5,883 nucleotides of DNA from JBCDCU01 sp039180865 (GCA_039180865.1 JBCDCZ010000289.1:1-5883), one strand, 5' to 3'. Counted from the stretch's first letter, positions 1 to 5,572 are shown. The notes: generated by a model from the sequence alone, not told the origin. Translations and numbers: made by a program.

Positions 1-1088
1 TCCGTTCCGGAGAAATTGACGAAATCGCCGTCCGCAAAACTGGCAGCACTTGCCGTATTAAGCTGATCGAAGATCGAGCGGTCAAAGGAGCCCGACCAGT
101 CGATGGTGATGCGGTCCGTCGGTTGCGAGCGCAGCGAAAGCCGTCCACCAAAGTCATTCGTTTCAAGGGTTTCTTCCGCAAGATTGGGTGTTTCGATAAA
201 TCCGTCGTTGAACTTGCCGAAAGCGACAAGGCGCGCTGTCAAAAGCTCATCCCCCGTGAGGGAACCGTTGAGGACCGCCCGGCCCGTTGCATTCGGAAAA
301 CTGCCGCCAACAAGCTCCACCGAGGCTTCAAAGTCCTCGGACGGCTTCTTTGTGACAAGATTTACCGCCCCGCCGATCGTGCCGCGCCCGAATGTTGTCC
401 CCTGGGGACCGAATGCCACTTCGACCCGTTCAAGATCGAGGAGGTTCGGATCGATACCCGTCGAGGTTCCGTTCGGATTGAGGATCACCTCATCAACAAA
501 AATCCCATTCACCGGGCCGCTGGAAGCACCCGGAATCAGATCGGAAAAGCCCCTGATTGAGATGATGCTGTCGGCTGGCGAAGACCCGCCGGAGAAATTC
601 ACATTACCAAGGCGCTGGGTATAATCCCGAACGTCATTGATATCCGACTTCTCCAGTTCCTCATCCGTCAGGACCGAGACCGATCCTGGAACATCCTGCA
701 GATCTTCTTCGAACCGTCTGGTCGTGATTGTAATTGTATCGAGAAGCGTTTCACCGTCAGCATTTTCATCGAAAGAGACGGTCTGACCGAGAACAATACT
801 GTTTTCCTGAAGCAGCCTTGCGTTGATTCCTGTGCCGGCAAGGATCCGGTCGAGGGCTTCAGCGGGTGTCATGGTGCCCTGGACCGCATTTCCCGTCTTT
901 CCGATAAGGATCTCGCTTGCCGCACTGACATGAAGACCGGTTTCCTGGCCAAGTTCGGCAATCGCCTCCGTGAGCGATTGTGCCGGAATATCGACCGGCT
1001 GATCGGTCTCTGCTTGCGCCGATAAAGGCAAAAGGCTTACGCAGGCGGTCAGAAACGCCGCCCCGACATGCGTCAGATCCTTGCTCAT
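1..1088 (-). CDS. TonB-dependent receptor with N-terminal STN signalling domain (N-terminal part, cut by the window edge)
   Basis: Outer-membrane receptor that would import a ligand such as a siderophore or other large nutrient using TonB energy; the substrate cannot be read from this part. About 362 codons are visible. Residues 1-26 form a signal peptide (LLPLSAQA, likely cut after AQA). Residues about 32-100 match an STN (secretin/TonB short N-terminal) domain, with VDIPAQSLTEAIAELGQETG and then TPAEALDRILAGTG. A TonB-box-like segment DTITITTRR lies at about 117-125. The plug domain follows, with QDVPGSVSVLTDEEL (131-145), IRGF (178-181), the conserved LERVEVAFGPQGTTFGRGTIGG (219-240) and AVNLVTKKP. 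Barrel strands begin near residue 255 and continue past the window edge. The start is ATG at 1088 with an AAAGGGG Shine-Dalgarno five bases ahead. The STN domain and the sigma and FecR genes upstream mark it as a transducer-type receptor in a cell-surface signalling set. I am sure of the family and unsure of the ligand. Confidence 0.95.
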   Translation of the reverse strand, partial: MSKDLTHVGAAFLTACVSLLPLSAQAETDQPVDIPAQSLTEAIAELGQETGLHVSAASEILIGKTGNAVQGTMTPAEALDRILAGTGINARLLQENSIVLGQTVSFDENADGETLLDTITITTRRFEEDLQDVPGSVSVLTDEELEKSDINDVRDYTQRLGNVNFSGGSSPADSIISIRGFSDLIPGASSGPVNGIFVDEVILNPNGTSTGIDPNLLDLERVEVAFGPQGTTFGRGTIGGAVNLVTKKPSEDFEASVELVGGSFPNATGRAVLNGSLTGDELLTARLVAFGKFNDGFIETPNLAEETLETNDFGGRLSLRSQPTDRITIDWSGSFDRSIFDQLNTASAASFADGDFVNFSGT

Positions 1089-1093
1089 AGTGT

Positions 1094-1100
1094 CCCCTTT
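1094..1100 (-). promoter_or_regulatory. Ribosome binding site of the TonB-dependent receptor
   Basis: On the minus strand AAAGGGG is followed by five bases and then the ATG at 1088. It is the best Shine-Dalgarno match in the three-gene set and fixes the receptor start just ahead of its signal peptide. Confidence 0.7.
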
Positions 1101-1104
1101 AGCG

Positions 1105-1127
1105 AGCGCCCCCAACCGGCGCTTTTT
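1105..1127 (+). terminator. Short stem-loop with a T run, in the gap between fecR-like gene and receptor
   Basis: AGCGCC (1105-1110) pairs perfectly with GGCGCT (1118-1123) around a seven-base loop. Read on the plus strand it is followed by five Ts, then CCC and TTTT, which is a weak intrinsic-terminator shape. No plus-strand gene runs into it, so as a terminator it could only stop antisense transcripts leaving the receptor gene. On the minus strand, the direction of the operon, the same stem lies 16 bases ahead of the receptor ATG and only four bases ahead of its Shine-Dalgarno. A role in the receptor mRNA leader is therefore equally possible. The stem is short, so confidence is low. Confidence 0.3.
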
Positions 1128-1184
1128 CCCTTTTGCCCTTACGACGAATGGGGATCTGATTTTTAAAGGGGTGGAATCGATTTT

Positions 1185-2090
1185 TTATTGAGCCCCGTTT
1201 CCTTGAGGCAGAACAAGCGTCGTCAGAGGCTCGGCAGCGATGATCCTCGCACCGCGGGACGCTGCGAGCGTTTCAAGCGCAAGCAATGGATTGCTGAGAT
1301 CGAACGTTCCCGTGACCGGAAGATCGGCAAGATTATCATCCAGTATAAAAAGCCTACCGCGCAAGCGCCGTTGGATGACGGCCGCGACATCTTCAAACCG
1401 CATGTCTTCGGCAAAGAAACGGTCGCGCCGCCACATGGCGATCCGATCCCCATCGGCCTTGTCAATTACGGGAACGGTCCCCTTTCTCCAAGTCAGCCGA
1501 TCACCTGCTTCAAGCATCGTGTTGGTTCCTGAAATTTCAACGGAAACGATGCCTTCCGAAACGGTGACAGATACCCCGTCTTCATGAAGCGCTGTTTCAA
1601 ATGCGGTGCCGACTACTGTCACCATCACTTCGTCCGCCGTTACAACAAAGGCGCGCGTTCCTTTGTCGACATCAAAATATGCCGCACCTTTCAAAAGGCG
1701 GACATTACGGTTTCCAGTCCCGGTTTCATCGACAAGCGCGGAGGACGCATCGAGATCGACCCGGTCCCCCGAGGCAAGGACAACGGCCCTGGTTTCGATT
1801 CCCGTTTGCACATCGGCAATAAGGGCGATTTGCATCGTGGGAAACACACCATAACCGAGCGCCGCAACGATGAAGATCAGAACAATCGTCGGCAGGCCAC
1901 GCGATTTCTTGCGCGTCCCGGTGGCCGTCCAGGCCCTGGCAATTTTTTCAAACGCCGCCCGCTCCGCGCCGCCCCTTTCTAGAAATGCATCACGGGCGTT
2001 TTGCGCTGTCGGATCATCCGGCGTTTCGCTCAGGCGCAAAAAGATATCCGCCGCCTCTTCCAGAAGTTTCTTGTCTTCGGGCTTTGCCAT
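1185..2090 (-). CDS. FecR-family anti-sigma regulator
   Basis: Inner-membrane regulator of the adjacent ECF sigma factor, expected to receive a signal from the receptor's STN domain in the periplasm. The 301 residues are close to the usual FecR length. The N-terminal part (about 7-55, LLEEAADIFLRL and RAAFEKIARAW) resembles the cytoplasmic DUF4880 sigma-binding region. Basic residues KKSRG precede one membrane helix at about 66-84, giving a cytoplasmic N-terminus. The periplasmic FecR domain spans about 97-185, with TRAVVLASGDRVDLDASSAL, LLKGAAYFDV, the typical VVGTAFE (159-165) and VSVTVSEGIVSVE. Residues about 230-296 (MRFEDVAAVIQRRLRG, LPVTGTFD, NPLLALETLAASRG) look like the C-terminal STN-like domain of many FecR proteins. 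The start at 2090 has only a weak AGGCG ahead of it. The frame upstream is closed by a TGA at 2136-2138. It lies between its probable sigma partner and receptor on the same strand. Confidence 0.92.
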   Translation of the reverse strand: MAKPEDKKLLEEAADIFLRLSETPDDPTAQNARDAFLERGGAERAAFEKIARAWTATGTRKKSRGLPTIVLIFIVAALGYGVFPTMQIALIADVQTGIETRAVVLASGDRVDLDASSALVDETGTGNRNVRLLKGAAYFDVDKGTRAFVVTADEVMVTVVGTAFETALHEDGVSVTVSEGIVSVEISGTNTMLEAGDRLTWRKGTVPVIDKADGDRIAMWRRDRFFAEDMRFEDVAAVIQRRLRGRLFILDDNLADLPVTGTFDLSNPLLALETLAASRGARIIAAEPLTTLVLPQGNGAQ

Positions 2091-2135
2091 AATCGCCTGA
2101 CTGGACTGGTTTTCGTACCGGTATGGACGGTCCTG

Positions 2136-2174
2136 TCACCGTTCCATCTCTCGCTTCACCGACTTATGTTTCAT
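2136..2174 (-). CDS. Possible 12-residue leader ORF between sigma and fecR-like genes
   Basis: A minus-strand ATG at 2174 sits four bases after TAGGAG (2179-2184) and reads MKHKSVKREMER before a TGA. It is strongly basic and lies in the 138-base gap between the sigma gene and the FecR gene, in the same frame as FecR. Its Shine-Dalgarno is better than that of FecR itself. It might be a leader peptide whose translation couples to FecR, or a chance ORF. Being so short, it cannot be proved by inspection. Confidence 0.22.
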   Translation of the reverse strand: MKHKSVKREMER

Positions 2175-2228
2175 TGTGCTCCTACCCTGCAAACGAACGG
2201 GGCGCGAGAAAATCAAGAGCTTCAGGCG

Positions 2229-2732
2229 TCAAACGTCGTCACCGAGGTGAAGCGCGATATGAACGAGCGCCGAGCGCACCAGTTGATGGGCGCGCTGTGT
2301 CGAAACATCAAGTGCCGTGCCGATCTCCGCACAGGTCATGCCCTCGATGCGGTTCATGTAAAGCGCATGTGCGGTTCTGCGCGGCAAGGTGCCGATTGCC
2401 TTCATGACGATTGCAAGATCCTGTCGCGAAATGACGATCCGCTCGGTATCGGGAGCTGTGTCTGAAAAAAGGCCAAGATAATCGAGACCGTGTTTTTCCG
2501 CCTTTTGCCGGCGCAACCAGTCCCTGCAAAGATTGGCAACGATGCGATTCAGGATCGGCTTGATCCGATCCGTCGGGTAGGAGCGCGATCCCCACCGCAA
2601 CCAGCTGTCCTGTACGAGTTCTTCGGCGATTGCCGGATTGCGGACAATCGATTGGGCAAGGACCATGAGTCTTTCACGTTCCGACAGGAATGTTTCGAGA
2701 CCGTCTTCGTCCCTGTGCGTCTTGTTCACCAT
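2229..2732 (-). CDS. ECF RNA polymerase sigma factor, FecI-like
   Basis: Extracytoplasmic-function sigma factor that would direct RNA polymerase to the promoter of the linked receptor gene, under control of the FecR-like protein downstream. The 167 residues fit the family. Sigma region 2 spans about 22-78, with AEELVQDSWLRW (36-47) as the region 2.2 core-binding helix and PILNRIVANLCRDWLRRQ (59-76) as the -10-reading region 2.3/2.4. A short linker (about 79-102) leads to sigma region 4. Region 4 has LPRRTAHALYMNRIEGMTCAEIG, then a helix-turn-helix at about 133-156 (ending STQRAHQLVRSAL) for -35 recognition. The ending is typical of FecI-type proteins. The ATG at 2730-2732 was chosen because region 2 begins soon after it; the sequence ahead has only a weak GAGC as a ribosome site. 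A strong inverted repeat lies directly upstream (2750-2788). Confidence 0.93.
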   Translation of the reverse strand: MVNKTHRDEDGLETFLSERERLMVLAQSIVRNPAIAEELVQDSWLRWGSRSYPTDRIKPILNRIVANLCRDWLRRQKAEKHGLDYLGLFSDTAPDTERIVISRQDLAIVMKAIGTLPRRTAHALYMNRIEGMTCAEIGTALDVSTQRAHQLVRSALVHIALHLGDDV

Positions 2733-3013
2733 CGCTCTTGCTCACCAGACGGCAGGCCGCGCGCATCAGATTTCTGCGCGGCCTGTCGGGATTGCGGTAC
2801 TGCAGAGCCTTCGGACTATATTTGATGCGAACGCTGCCAGTCCCATTGATCGTGCGGCAAGCGTCTAATTGTCGACTCTGATTGTCAAGTTTTAGCGCGC
2901 CGGATTCTTCCATGAAAACAGGCTATTCGCCGCTTCGCTCAGCGACTGTTTCTCAGATGCAACAAGCACGCAATTGGGTTTTGGACTGGTCCTTTGGGCA
3001 ACCCGATGCTCCG
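2733..3013. other. Divergent intergenic region between the sigma gene and the plus-strand gene
   Basis: Apart from the inverted repeat at 2750-2788 I see no convincing gene here. Two weak promoter-like words point leftwards to the sigma gene: TATAGT on the minus strand (2815-2820), with no good -35 at 16-18 bases, and TTGACA on the minus strand (2883-2888), with no good -10 at the right distance. Promoters for both divergent genes probably lie here but cannot be placed by eye. Confidence 0.5.
2750..2788. repeat. Strong inverted repeat in the 5' leader of the sigma-factor gene
   Basis: CAGGCCGCGC (2753-2762) is the exact reverse complement of GCGCGGCCTG (2776-2785), with a 13-base loop. Pairing extends outwards through one G-T pair and two more G-C pairs to 2750 and 2788. 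Its edge is 17 bases ahead of the sigma ATG. No T run follows on either strand, so it is not a normal intrinsic terminator. It could be an mRNA hairpin limiting access to the sigma start, or a dyad bound by a regulator. The symmetry is read directly; any role is inferred. Confidence 0.6.
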
Positions 3014-3020
3014 AAGGAGG
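3014..3020 (+). promoter_or_regulatory. Strong Shine-Dalgarno AAGGAGG for an ATG at 3027
   Basis: AAGGAGG is followed by six bases (CAAAAG) and then ATG at 3027-3029. It is the strongest ribosome binding site in the window. It supports 3027, not 3180, as the ancestral start of the plus-strand gene, because no Shine-Dalgarno precedes 3180. Confidence 0.65.
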
Positions 3021-3026
3021 CAAAAG

Positions 3027-3893
3027 ATGGCAGACTGCCGACCGCATATCGCCCGGCAGAAAGGCGTAATACCCTGTCTATTAATCGGCGCGGCTCGCAC
3101 CGTCATCGCCTGGAACGGCATGTTTCGATCAGGAGCCGACCAGAGCGTAACAGATCCGTAGTCAAGCCCGACCTATGAGATGATGGTCAATCCGGCGTCA
3201 GCGCAAAAGCTTGCCTGGAACATGCAATCCTTCCTGAACCAGTTCAAAAAACCGGGACGTGGCGACCCTTCCGCTAATCCGGTCTCCGGGATGTTTGCCG
3301 ATCCGACAACGCAAAGCGTTACGATCAGCGTGTTCTCACCGAATGTCCTGAGCTTCATGGCAGGACCTATGGCCTCGATTGTCGGGCGGGGTGAAACGAT
3401 CCGATCGGTCACCGGATGGGGGCCGAACGGACGCGCTGCCATTGATGTGATGCTTCCGGGCGTCATTGCAGCGGATCTCAGCGAGGGCGAAACCTATGGC
3501 GCGATATCGCTTGCCCCTGGCGGCGGCACATTACCGCTTGCCGGTCACTGGCAAGGAAGCGGATCGCGTCAGGGCGTTCCGATCGGAAAGTTCACCCAGG
3601 TCATTGCCGGGAAGCTTCAGGGCTCGGTCACGATTGAAAAGATTGAAGGCGACCGCGTGATTGGTCGCTTCAGCGTGTCCGGGAAAGGCAAGGTTGGGAG
3701 GCGGACGACCAAGGTTTACGAGACCAAAAACGAACTTGGCATCGGTCTGGTGGATAAAATTGACTGGGAGGAGACAACATCCGACGTTCCGGTCGGCGTT
3801 TTCGGCCGCTTCAAAACCCCATCAGTCGTGGATGGCATTAAACGCTTTCAGAACGGCATGTTCGTTTCCGTGAAAGCGCAGACGCAGCAGTGA
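3027..3893 (+). pseudogene. Lipoprotein-like gene interrupted by an in-frame amber codon at 3159-3161
   Basis: From the ATG at 3027, which has a near-perfect ribosome site, the frame reads MADCRPHIARQKGVIPCLLI, then GAARTVIAWNGMFRSGADQS and VTDP, before TAG at 3159-3161. The same frame then stays open for 732 bases to TGA at 3891-3893. The start has the shape of an export signal: a basic n-region (R, H, R, K) then a hydrophobic run. VIAWNG sits where a lipobox such as VIAC-N would be expected, and an Arg interrupts the hydrophobic core. Two base changes (CGC from CTC, TGG from TGC) plus loss of the TAG would restore an ordinary lipoprotein start. That reconstruction is my inference. Alternatives are a sequencing error at 3159, amber readthrough, or a real start at 3180 with the upstream frame open by chance. 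Confidence 0.5.
3180..3893 (+). CDS. Hypothetical protein, 237 codons, remaining open part of the interrupted gene
   Basis: I do not recognise this family. From ATG at 3180 (a second ATG follows at once) the frame gives 237 residues without a signal peptide or membrane helix. The N-terminal part (LAWNMQSFLNQFKK) looks helical. The rest is rich in Gly, Val, Thr and Ser with alternating beta-strand-like runs, for example SVTISVFSPNVLSFMAGPM, GSVTIEKIEGDRVIGRFSVS and GMFVSVKAQ near the end. This suits a beta-rich periplasmic or surface protein better than a cytoplasmic enzyme. GSVTIEKIEGDRVIGRFSVS faintly resembles beta-barrel lipoproteins with 'sVsGtFsf'-type strands; this is only a style match. 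No Shine-Dalgarno precedes 3180, so the product may be made poorly, by reinitiation 18 bases after the amber codon, or not at all. It diverges from the sigma gene and ends one base short of the convergent membrane-protein gene. Confidence 0.6.
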   Translation: MMVNPASAQKLAWNMQSFLNQFKKPGRGDPSANPVSGMFADPTTQSVTISVFSPNVLSFMAGPMASIVGRGETIRSVTGWGPNGRAAIDVMLPGVIAADLSEGETYGAISLAPGGGTLPLAGHWQGSGSRQGVPIGKFTQVIAGKLQGSVTIEKIEGDRVIGRFSVSGKGKVGRRTTKVYETKNELGIGLVDKIDWEETTSDVPVGVFGRFKTPSVVDGIKRFQNGMFVSVKAQTQQ

Positions 3894-3894
3894 T

Positions 3895-4215
3895 CTAAGA
3901 GCCGCGGAAGCGGTTGCGGATTTCAGACACGACCACAAGGACGACGAGCAGGATCGCGGTCGCCATATAGGCGACCGTGTTGATCACGAAGAAGACGTTG
4001 AGCATCTCCATCCCGCCTTCCGGGATGTTCCGGCAAAGGCCGGGTGCGCTCCTCCCGCCGCATATTTTCGAAAGGACCCAGAGCACGGTGAAGACGGTTA
4101 GAAAATAAAGCCCGCTATATCTGAGAAGCCTCCGCGTCACGGCACGTGTCACCTCGCCTGCGGCGGCAACGGCAATCAACGGCGGCACGAAGAAGAAAAG
4201 GATCAGCGGGTCCAT
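3895..4215 (-). CDS. Small three-helix membrane protein of unknown function
   Basis: 106 residues, not recognised. Three hydrophobic segments are clear: about 3-19 (LILFFFVPPLIAVAAAG), 33-51 (YSGLYFLTVFTVLWVLSK) and 72-97 (LNVFFVINTVAYMATAILL and on through VVLVVV). A basic stretch (TRAVTRRLLR) follows the first helix. A loop at about 51-70 holds two Cys (52 and 61) in CGGRSAPGLC followed by RNIPEGG, which could form a disulphide if it faces the periplasm. The C-terminus is basic (RNRFRGS). ATG at 4215 is the only usable start: the frame is open upstream to a TGA near 4394 but has no ATG, GTG or TTG. No Shine-Dalgarno is present, because a Thr/Lys-like low-complexity tract takes that place. 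The stop lies one base from the stop of the convergent plus-strand gene. Confidence 0.68.
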   Translation of the reverse strand: MDPLILFFFVPPLIAVAAAGEVTRAVTRRLLRYSGLYFLTVFTVLWVLSKICGGRSAPGLCRNIPEGGMEMLNVFFVINTVAYMATAILLVVLVVVSEIRNRFRGS

Positions 4216-4278
4216 GGTGCTGGTGTTGGTCTTGGTCGTGGTTTGGGTCTCGGCCTTTGTCTTGGCCTGGGTTTGGGA
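4216..4278. repeat. GGTNTT-type degenerate hexamer tract ahead of the small membrane-protein gene
   Basis: On the plus strand the tract is a run of imperfect six-base units: GGTGCT, GGTGTT, GGTCTT, GGTCGT, GGTTTG, GGTCTC, GGCCTT, TGTCTT, GGCCTG, GGTTTG. It abuts the ATG of the minus-strand gene at 4215, where its ribosome site should be. Read on the minus strand in that gene's frame it spells a Thr/Gln/Lys-rich chain with no start codon. Slippage of a short repeat is the simplest origin. Confidence 0.6.
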
Positions 4279-4420
4279 GCACTCGGTCGGCGGTCTCGGT
4301 GTTTTGCTTAAAGATCCATAGACAATATGGCGCCCGTACGGAACGGGGGTCGTGGATTGGGCGGGCGCTGGGATAAGGATCCTTGTTATTGATCAAGTCT
4401 GTTCCAGACTTGCTTTGCTG

Positions 4421-4688
4421 CCCCCCGCGTCAGGCCCGGGGAACGAAGTGGAGGTGTATAAGGCTTTCCAGTGGGCCTTTGTTTTCTTGGATCCCCGAAC
4501 CGGATCTTTTTAAAGACAAGGCTCTTTCCTCCCGTTTCCCGGGCCCAGAAAACAAAGGGGGCCGGGATCCAGAAGCAGGACCTCCGCTTGTTCAGGCGTG
4601 GGCAGGAGACTTTTTCCGGTGTGCAAGCATCGGATTGCGCCCGTCCCGCCCCACTCTTTGAGTTCTGGGGGGGAGCGGGCGCAAACGC
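4421..4688. repeat. Composite palindromic repeat, copy A
   Basis: Three conserved blocks in fixed order. Block 1 (about 4421-4451) is an imperfect CCCCGCG/CCCGGGG palindrome followed by GAACGAAGTGG. Block 2 (4531-4572) has CCCGTTTCCCGGGCCCAGA and then GGGGGCCGGGATCCAG, which pair as an imperfect hairpin. Block 3 (4616-4653 plus its right arm to 4688) begins CCGGTGTGCAAGCATCGG; TTGCGCCCG pairs exactly with CGGGCGCAA to give a long hairpin around a 31-base centre that itself pairs C-rich with G-rich DNA. Block 2 differs from copy B by one substitution and one inserted G; the 38-base left part of block 3 differs by one base. The stretches between blocks are diverged. No transposase or protein with known motifs is encoded, so it looks like a non-autonomous or REP/BIME-like intergenic element. 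Confidence 0.75.
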
Positions 4689-4812
4689 TCTCCTCCCCGA
4701 AATTGAAATGGGGGACGTCCGCACGCCTCATATTGCAGTACACAAGCCGCCTTCTAAACGCCAATACCGCGTCCTGACAGATTGTCTCCTGGATGTGGGG
4801 AGCTTTCGCTGG
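4689..4812. other. Spacer between the two composite repeats
   Basis: No gene, RNA or clear signal is visible. Open frames cross it only as extensions of frames through the repeats. It shows no clear similarity to the DNA that follows copy B, so the duplicated unit appears to end near 4688 and not to be part of a full 394-base tandem duplication. Confidence 0.45.
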
Positions 4813-5068
4813 CCCCCGGGTCGGAGCCCGGGGAACCAAGTGGCAGGGTATGGGCTGTTCTGGTGAGCCATGTATCTTTGGCAGCCCCACACATTGGATG
4901 TCTGCGTGTTCACGGTTTTCGCCCCCCCGTTTCCCGGGCCCAGAATACAAAGGGGGGCCGGGATCCAGTAACGAGCAGTCCGCTTGGTACGGAGTGAGCT
5001 TTGGTGGCCGTCCGGTGCGCAAGCATCGGATTGCGCCCGTCCCGCCCCAGATGGGCGGGCGCATTCGC
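4813..5068. repeat. Composite palindromic repeat, copy B
   Basis: Same order and orientation as copy A, offset by 392 bases at block 1 and 395-396 at blocks 2 and 3. Block 1 (4813-4843) has CCCCGGG/CCCGGGG arms followed by GAACCAAGTGG. Block 2 is at 4926-4968. Block 3 starts at 5012 and runs to its right arm near 5068. Here TGCGCCCG pairs exactly with CGGGCGCA, and alternatively CCCGCCC pairs with GGGCGGG around a five-base loop. The centre of block 3 is 16 bases shorter than in copy A. The 43-base spacer between blocks 2 and 3 has the same length in both copies but has diverged, apart from TCCGCTTG and a few shared bases. This pattern suggests the palindromic blocks are under constraint or spread as units. 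Confidence 0.75.
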
Positions 5069-5208
5069 ACCCACCCTCGGGCCGGGCGAGATCCTCTTAT
5101 CAAGAAGGCTTCATTAGGATGCGAGAGCTCCCCTTCATGCGGACCACACGCGAAACCGACCGAAGTGCCTCGCCGCCAGCAGCCCAAAGAACCGGCCGGA
5201 AAGGGAAC
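5069..5208. other. Non-coding DNA downstream of the membrane-protein pair
   Basis: Between the second repeat and the stop codon at 5209 I see no gene. A short perfect palindrome CCGGCCGG lies near 5193-5200, close after the stop on the minus strand, but no T run follows it, so it is not a convincing terminator. Confidence 0.35.
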
Positions 5209-5568
5209 TCAGCGCCGAAACATCCCGTGGTAACAGCGCCCGGCAAAACGCCCGGCAAGCAGGCTCATTGTCAAAATGAGAAGCGGTGCAATGAAGAAAC
5301 TGGAAAACACCGTGCTCCAATAGAGTATTGCAAAATTCGGGCTGCCATCTGGCGGAGGCGTTTGTCCGTAAAGGACCGCACAACAGAATAGGCCTGTGAG
5401 CAGGAAGCACAATGCTCCGACGACCGCCTCAACAGGTGATAGGTCGTCGAGGTCACGGCCGTTGTGCGCATAATAGGCGAGAGAACCCAAAAAAACGGCG
5501 CTGTGGATCAGAACGATCGTCGTTCCGTAGCCGAGTGATGCAATGCTGTGCAAAATGATATCCCGCAT
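5209..5568 (-). CDS. Small membrane protein, probable paralogue of its upstream neighbour
   Basis: 119 residues of an unrecognised family, with three likely membrane helices at about 12-34 (LGYGTTIVLIHSAVFLGSL), 47-68 (EAVVGALCFLLTGLFCCAVL) and 81-104 (ILYWSTVFSSFFIAPLLILT). The C-terminal part, APLLILTMSLLAGRFAGRCY followed by HGMFRR, matches the same part of the upstream neighbour (PLITLTSSFLTGRLIGRSLY, then HAFRG) in the pattern PL-x-x-LT-x-S-x-L-x-GR-x-x-GR-x-x-YH-x-FR. The preceding helix aligns with a single one-residue gap. The ATG at 5568 follows the neighbour's TGA by four bases, and GGTGAG just before it can serve as a ribosome site, so the two are probably co-translated. No clear terminator is visible between 5208 and the repeats. 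Confidence 0.75.
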   Translation of the reverse strand: MRDIILHSIASLGYGTTIVLIHSAVFLGSLAYYAHNGRDLDDLSPVEAVVGALCFLLTGLFCCAVLYGQTPPPDGSPNFAILYWSTVFSSFFIAPLLILTMSLLAGRFAGRCYHGMFRR

Positions 5569-5572
5569 CGTC

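Noticed and set aside
103..624. Plus-strand open frames over the receptor gene
   Set aside because: They are shadows of the minus-strand receptor, whose signal peptide, STN and plug motifs are clear.
1584..1982. Plus-strand open frame with Cys/His-rich start (MKRCFKCGADYCHHHF)
   Set aside because: It looks like a zinc-finger start, but it is antisense to the FecR domain of a well-supported gene and has no ribosome site of note.
2815..2888. Sigma-70 promoter for the sigma gene built from TTGACA (2883-2888) or TATAGT (2815-2820) on the minus strand
   Set aside because: Neither word has an acceptable partner at 16-18 bases, and the two are about 62 bases apart.
2882..3178. 98-codon plus-strand open frame upstream of the plus-strand gene
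   Set aside because: It has no domain-like features and no convincing ribosome site, and it overlaps the better-supported frame that starts at 3027 with AAGGAGG.
4216..4278. CRISPR-like or tandem repeat array
   Set aside because: Units are six bases and degenerate with no spacers; this is simple low-complexity DNA.
4115..4396. 93-codon minus-strand open frame with a His/Asp/Gln run
   Set aside because: The run comes from reading the hexamer tract in another frame. The overlapping membrane-protein frame is more protein-like.
4510..5187. 225-codon minus-strand open frame across both repeats, with the repeated words WGGTGAIRCL and LDPGP
   Set aside because: The protein-level repeat arises because the two DNA repeats are 396 bases apart, a multiple of three. 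The sequence is Pro/Gly/Arg-rich and has no domain character, and the conserved features are palindromes. GC-rich repeats often stay open by chance.
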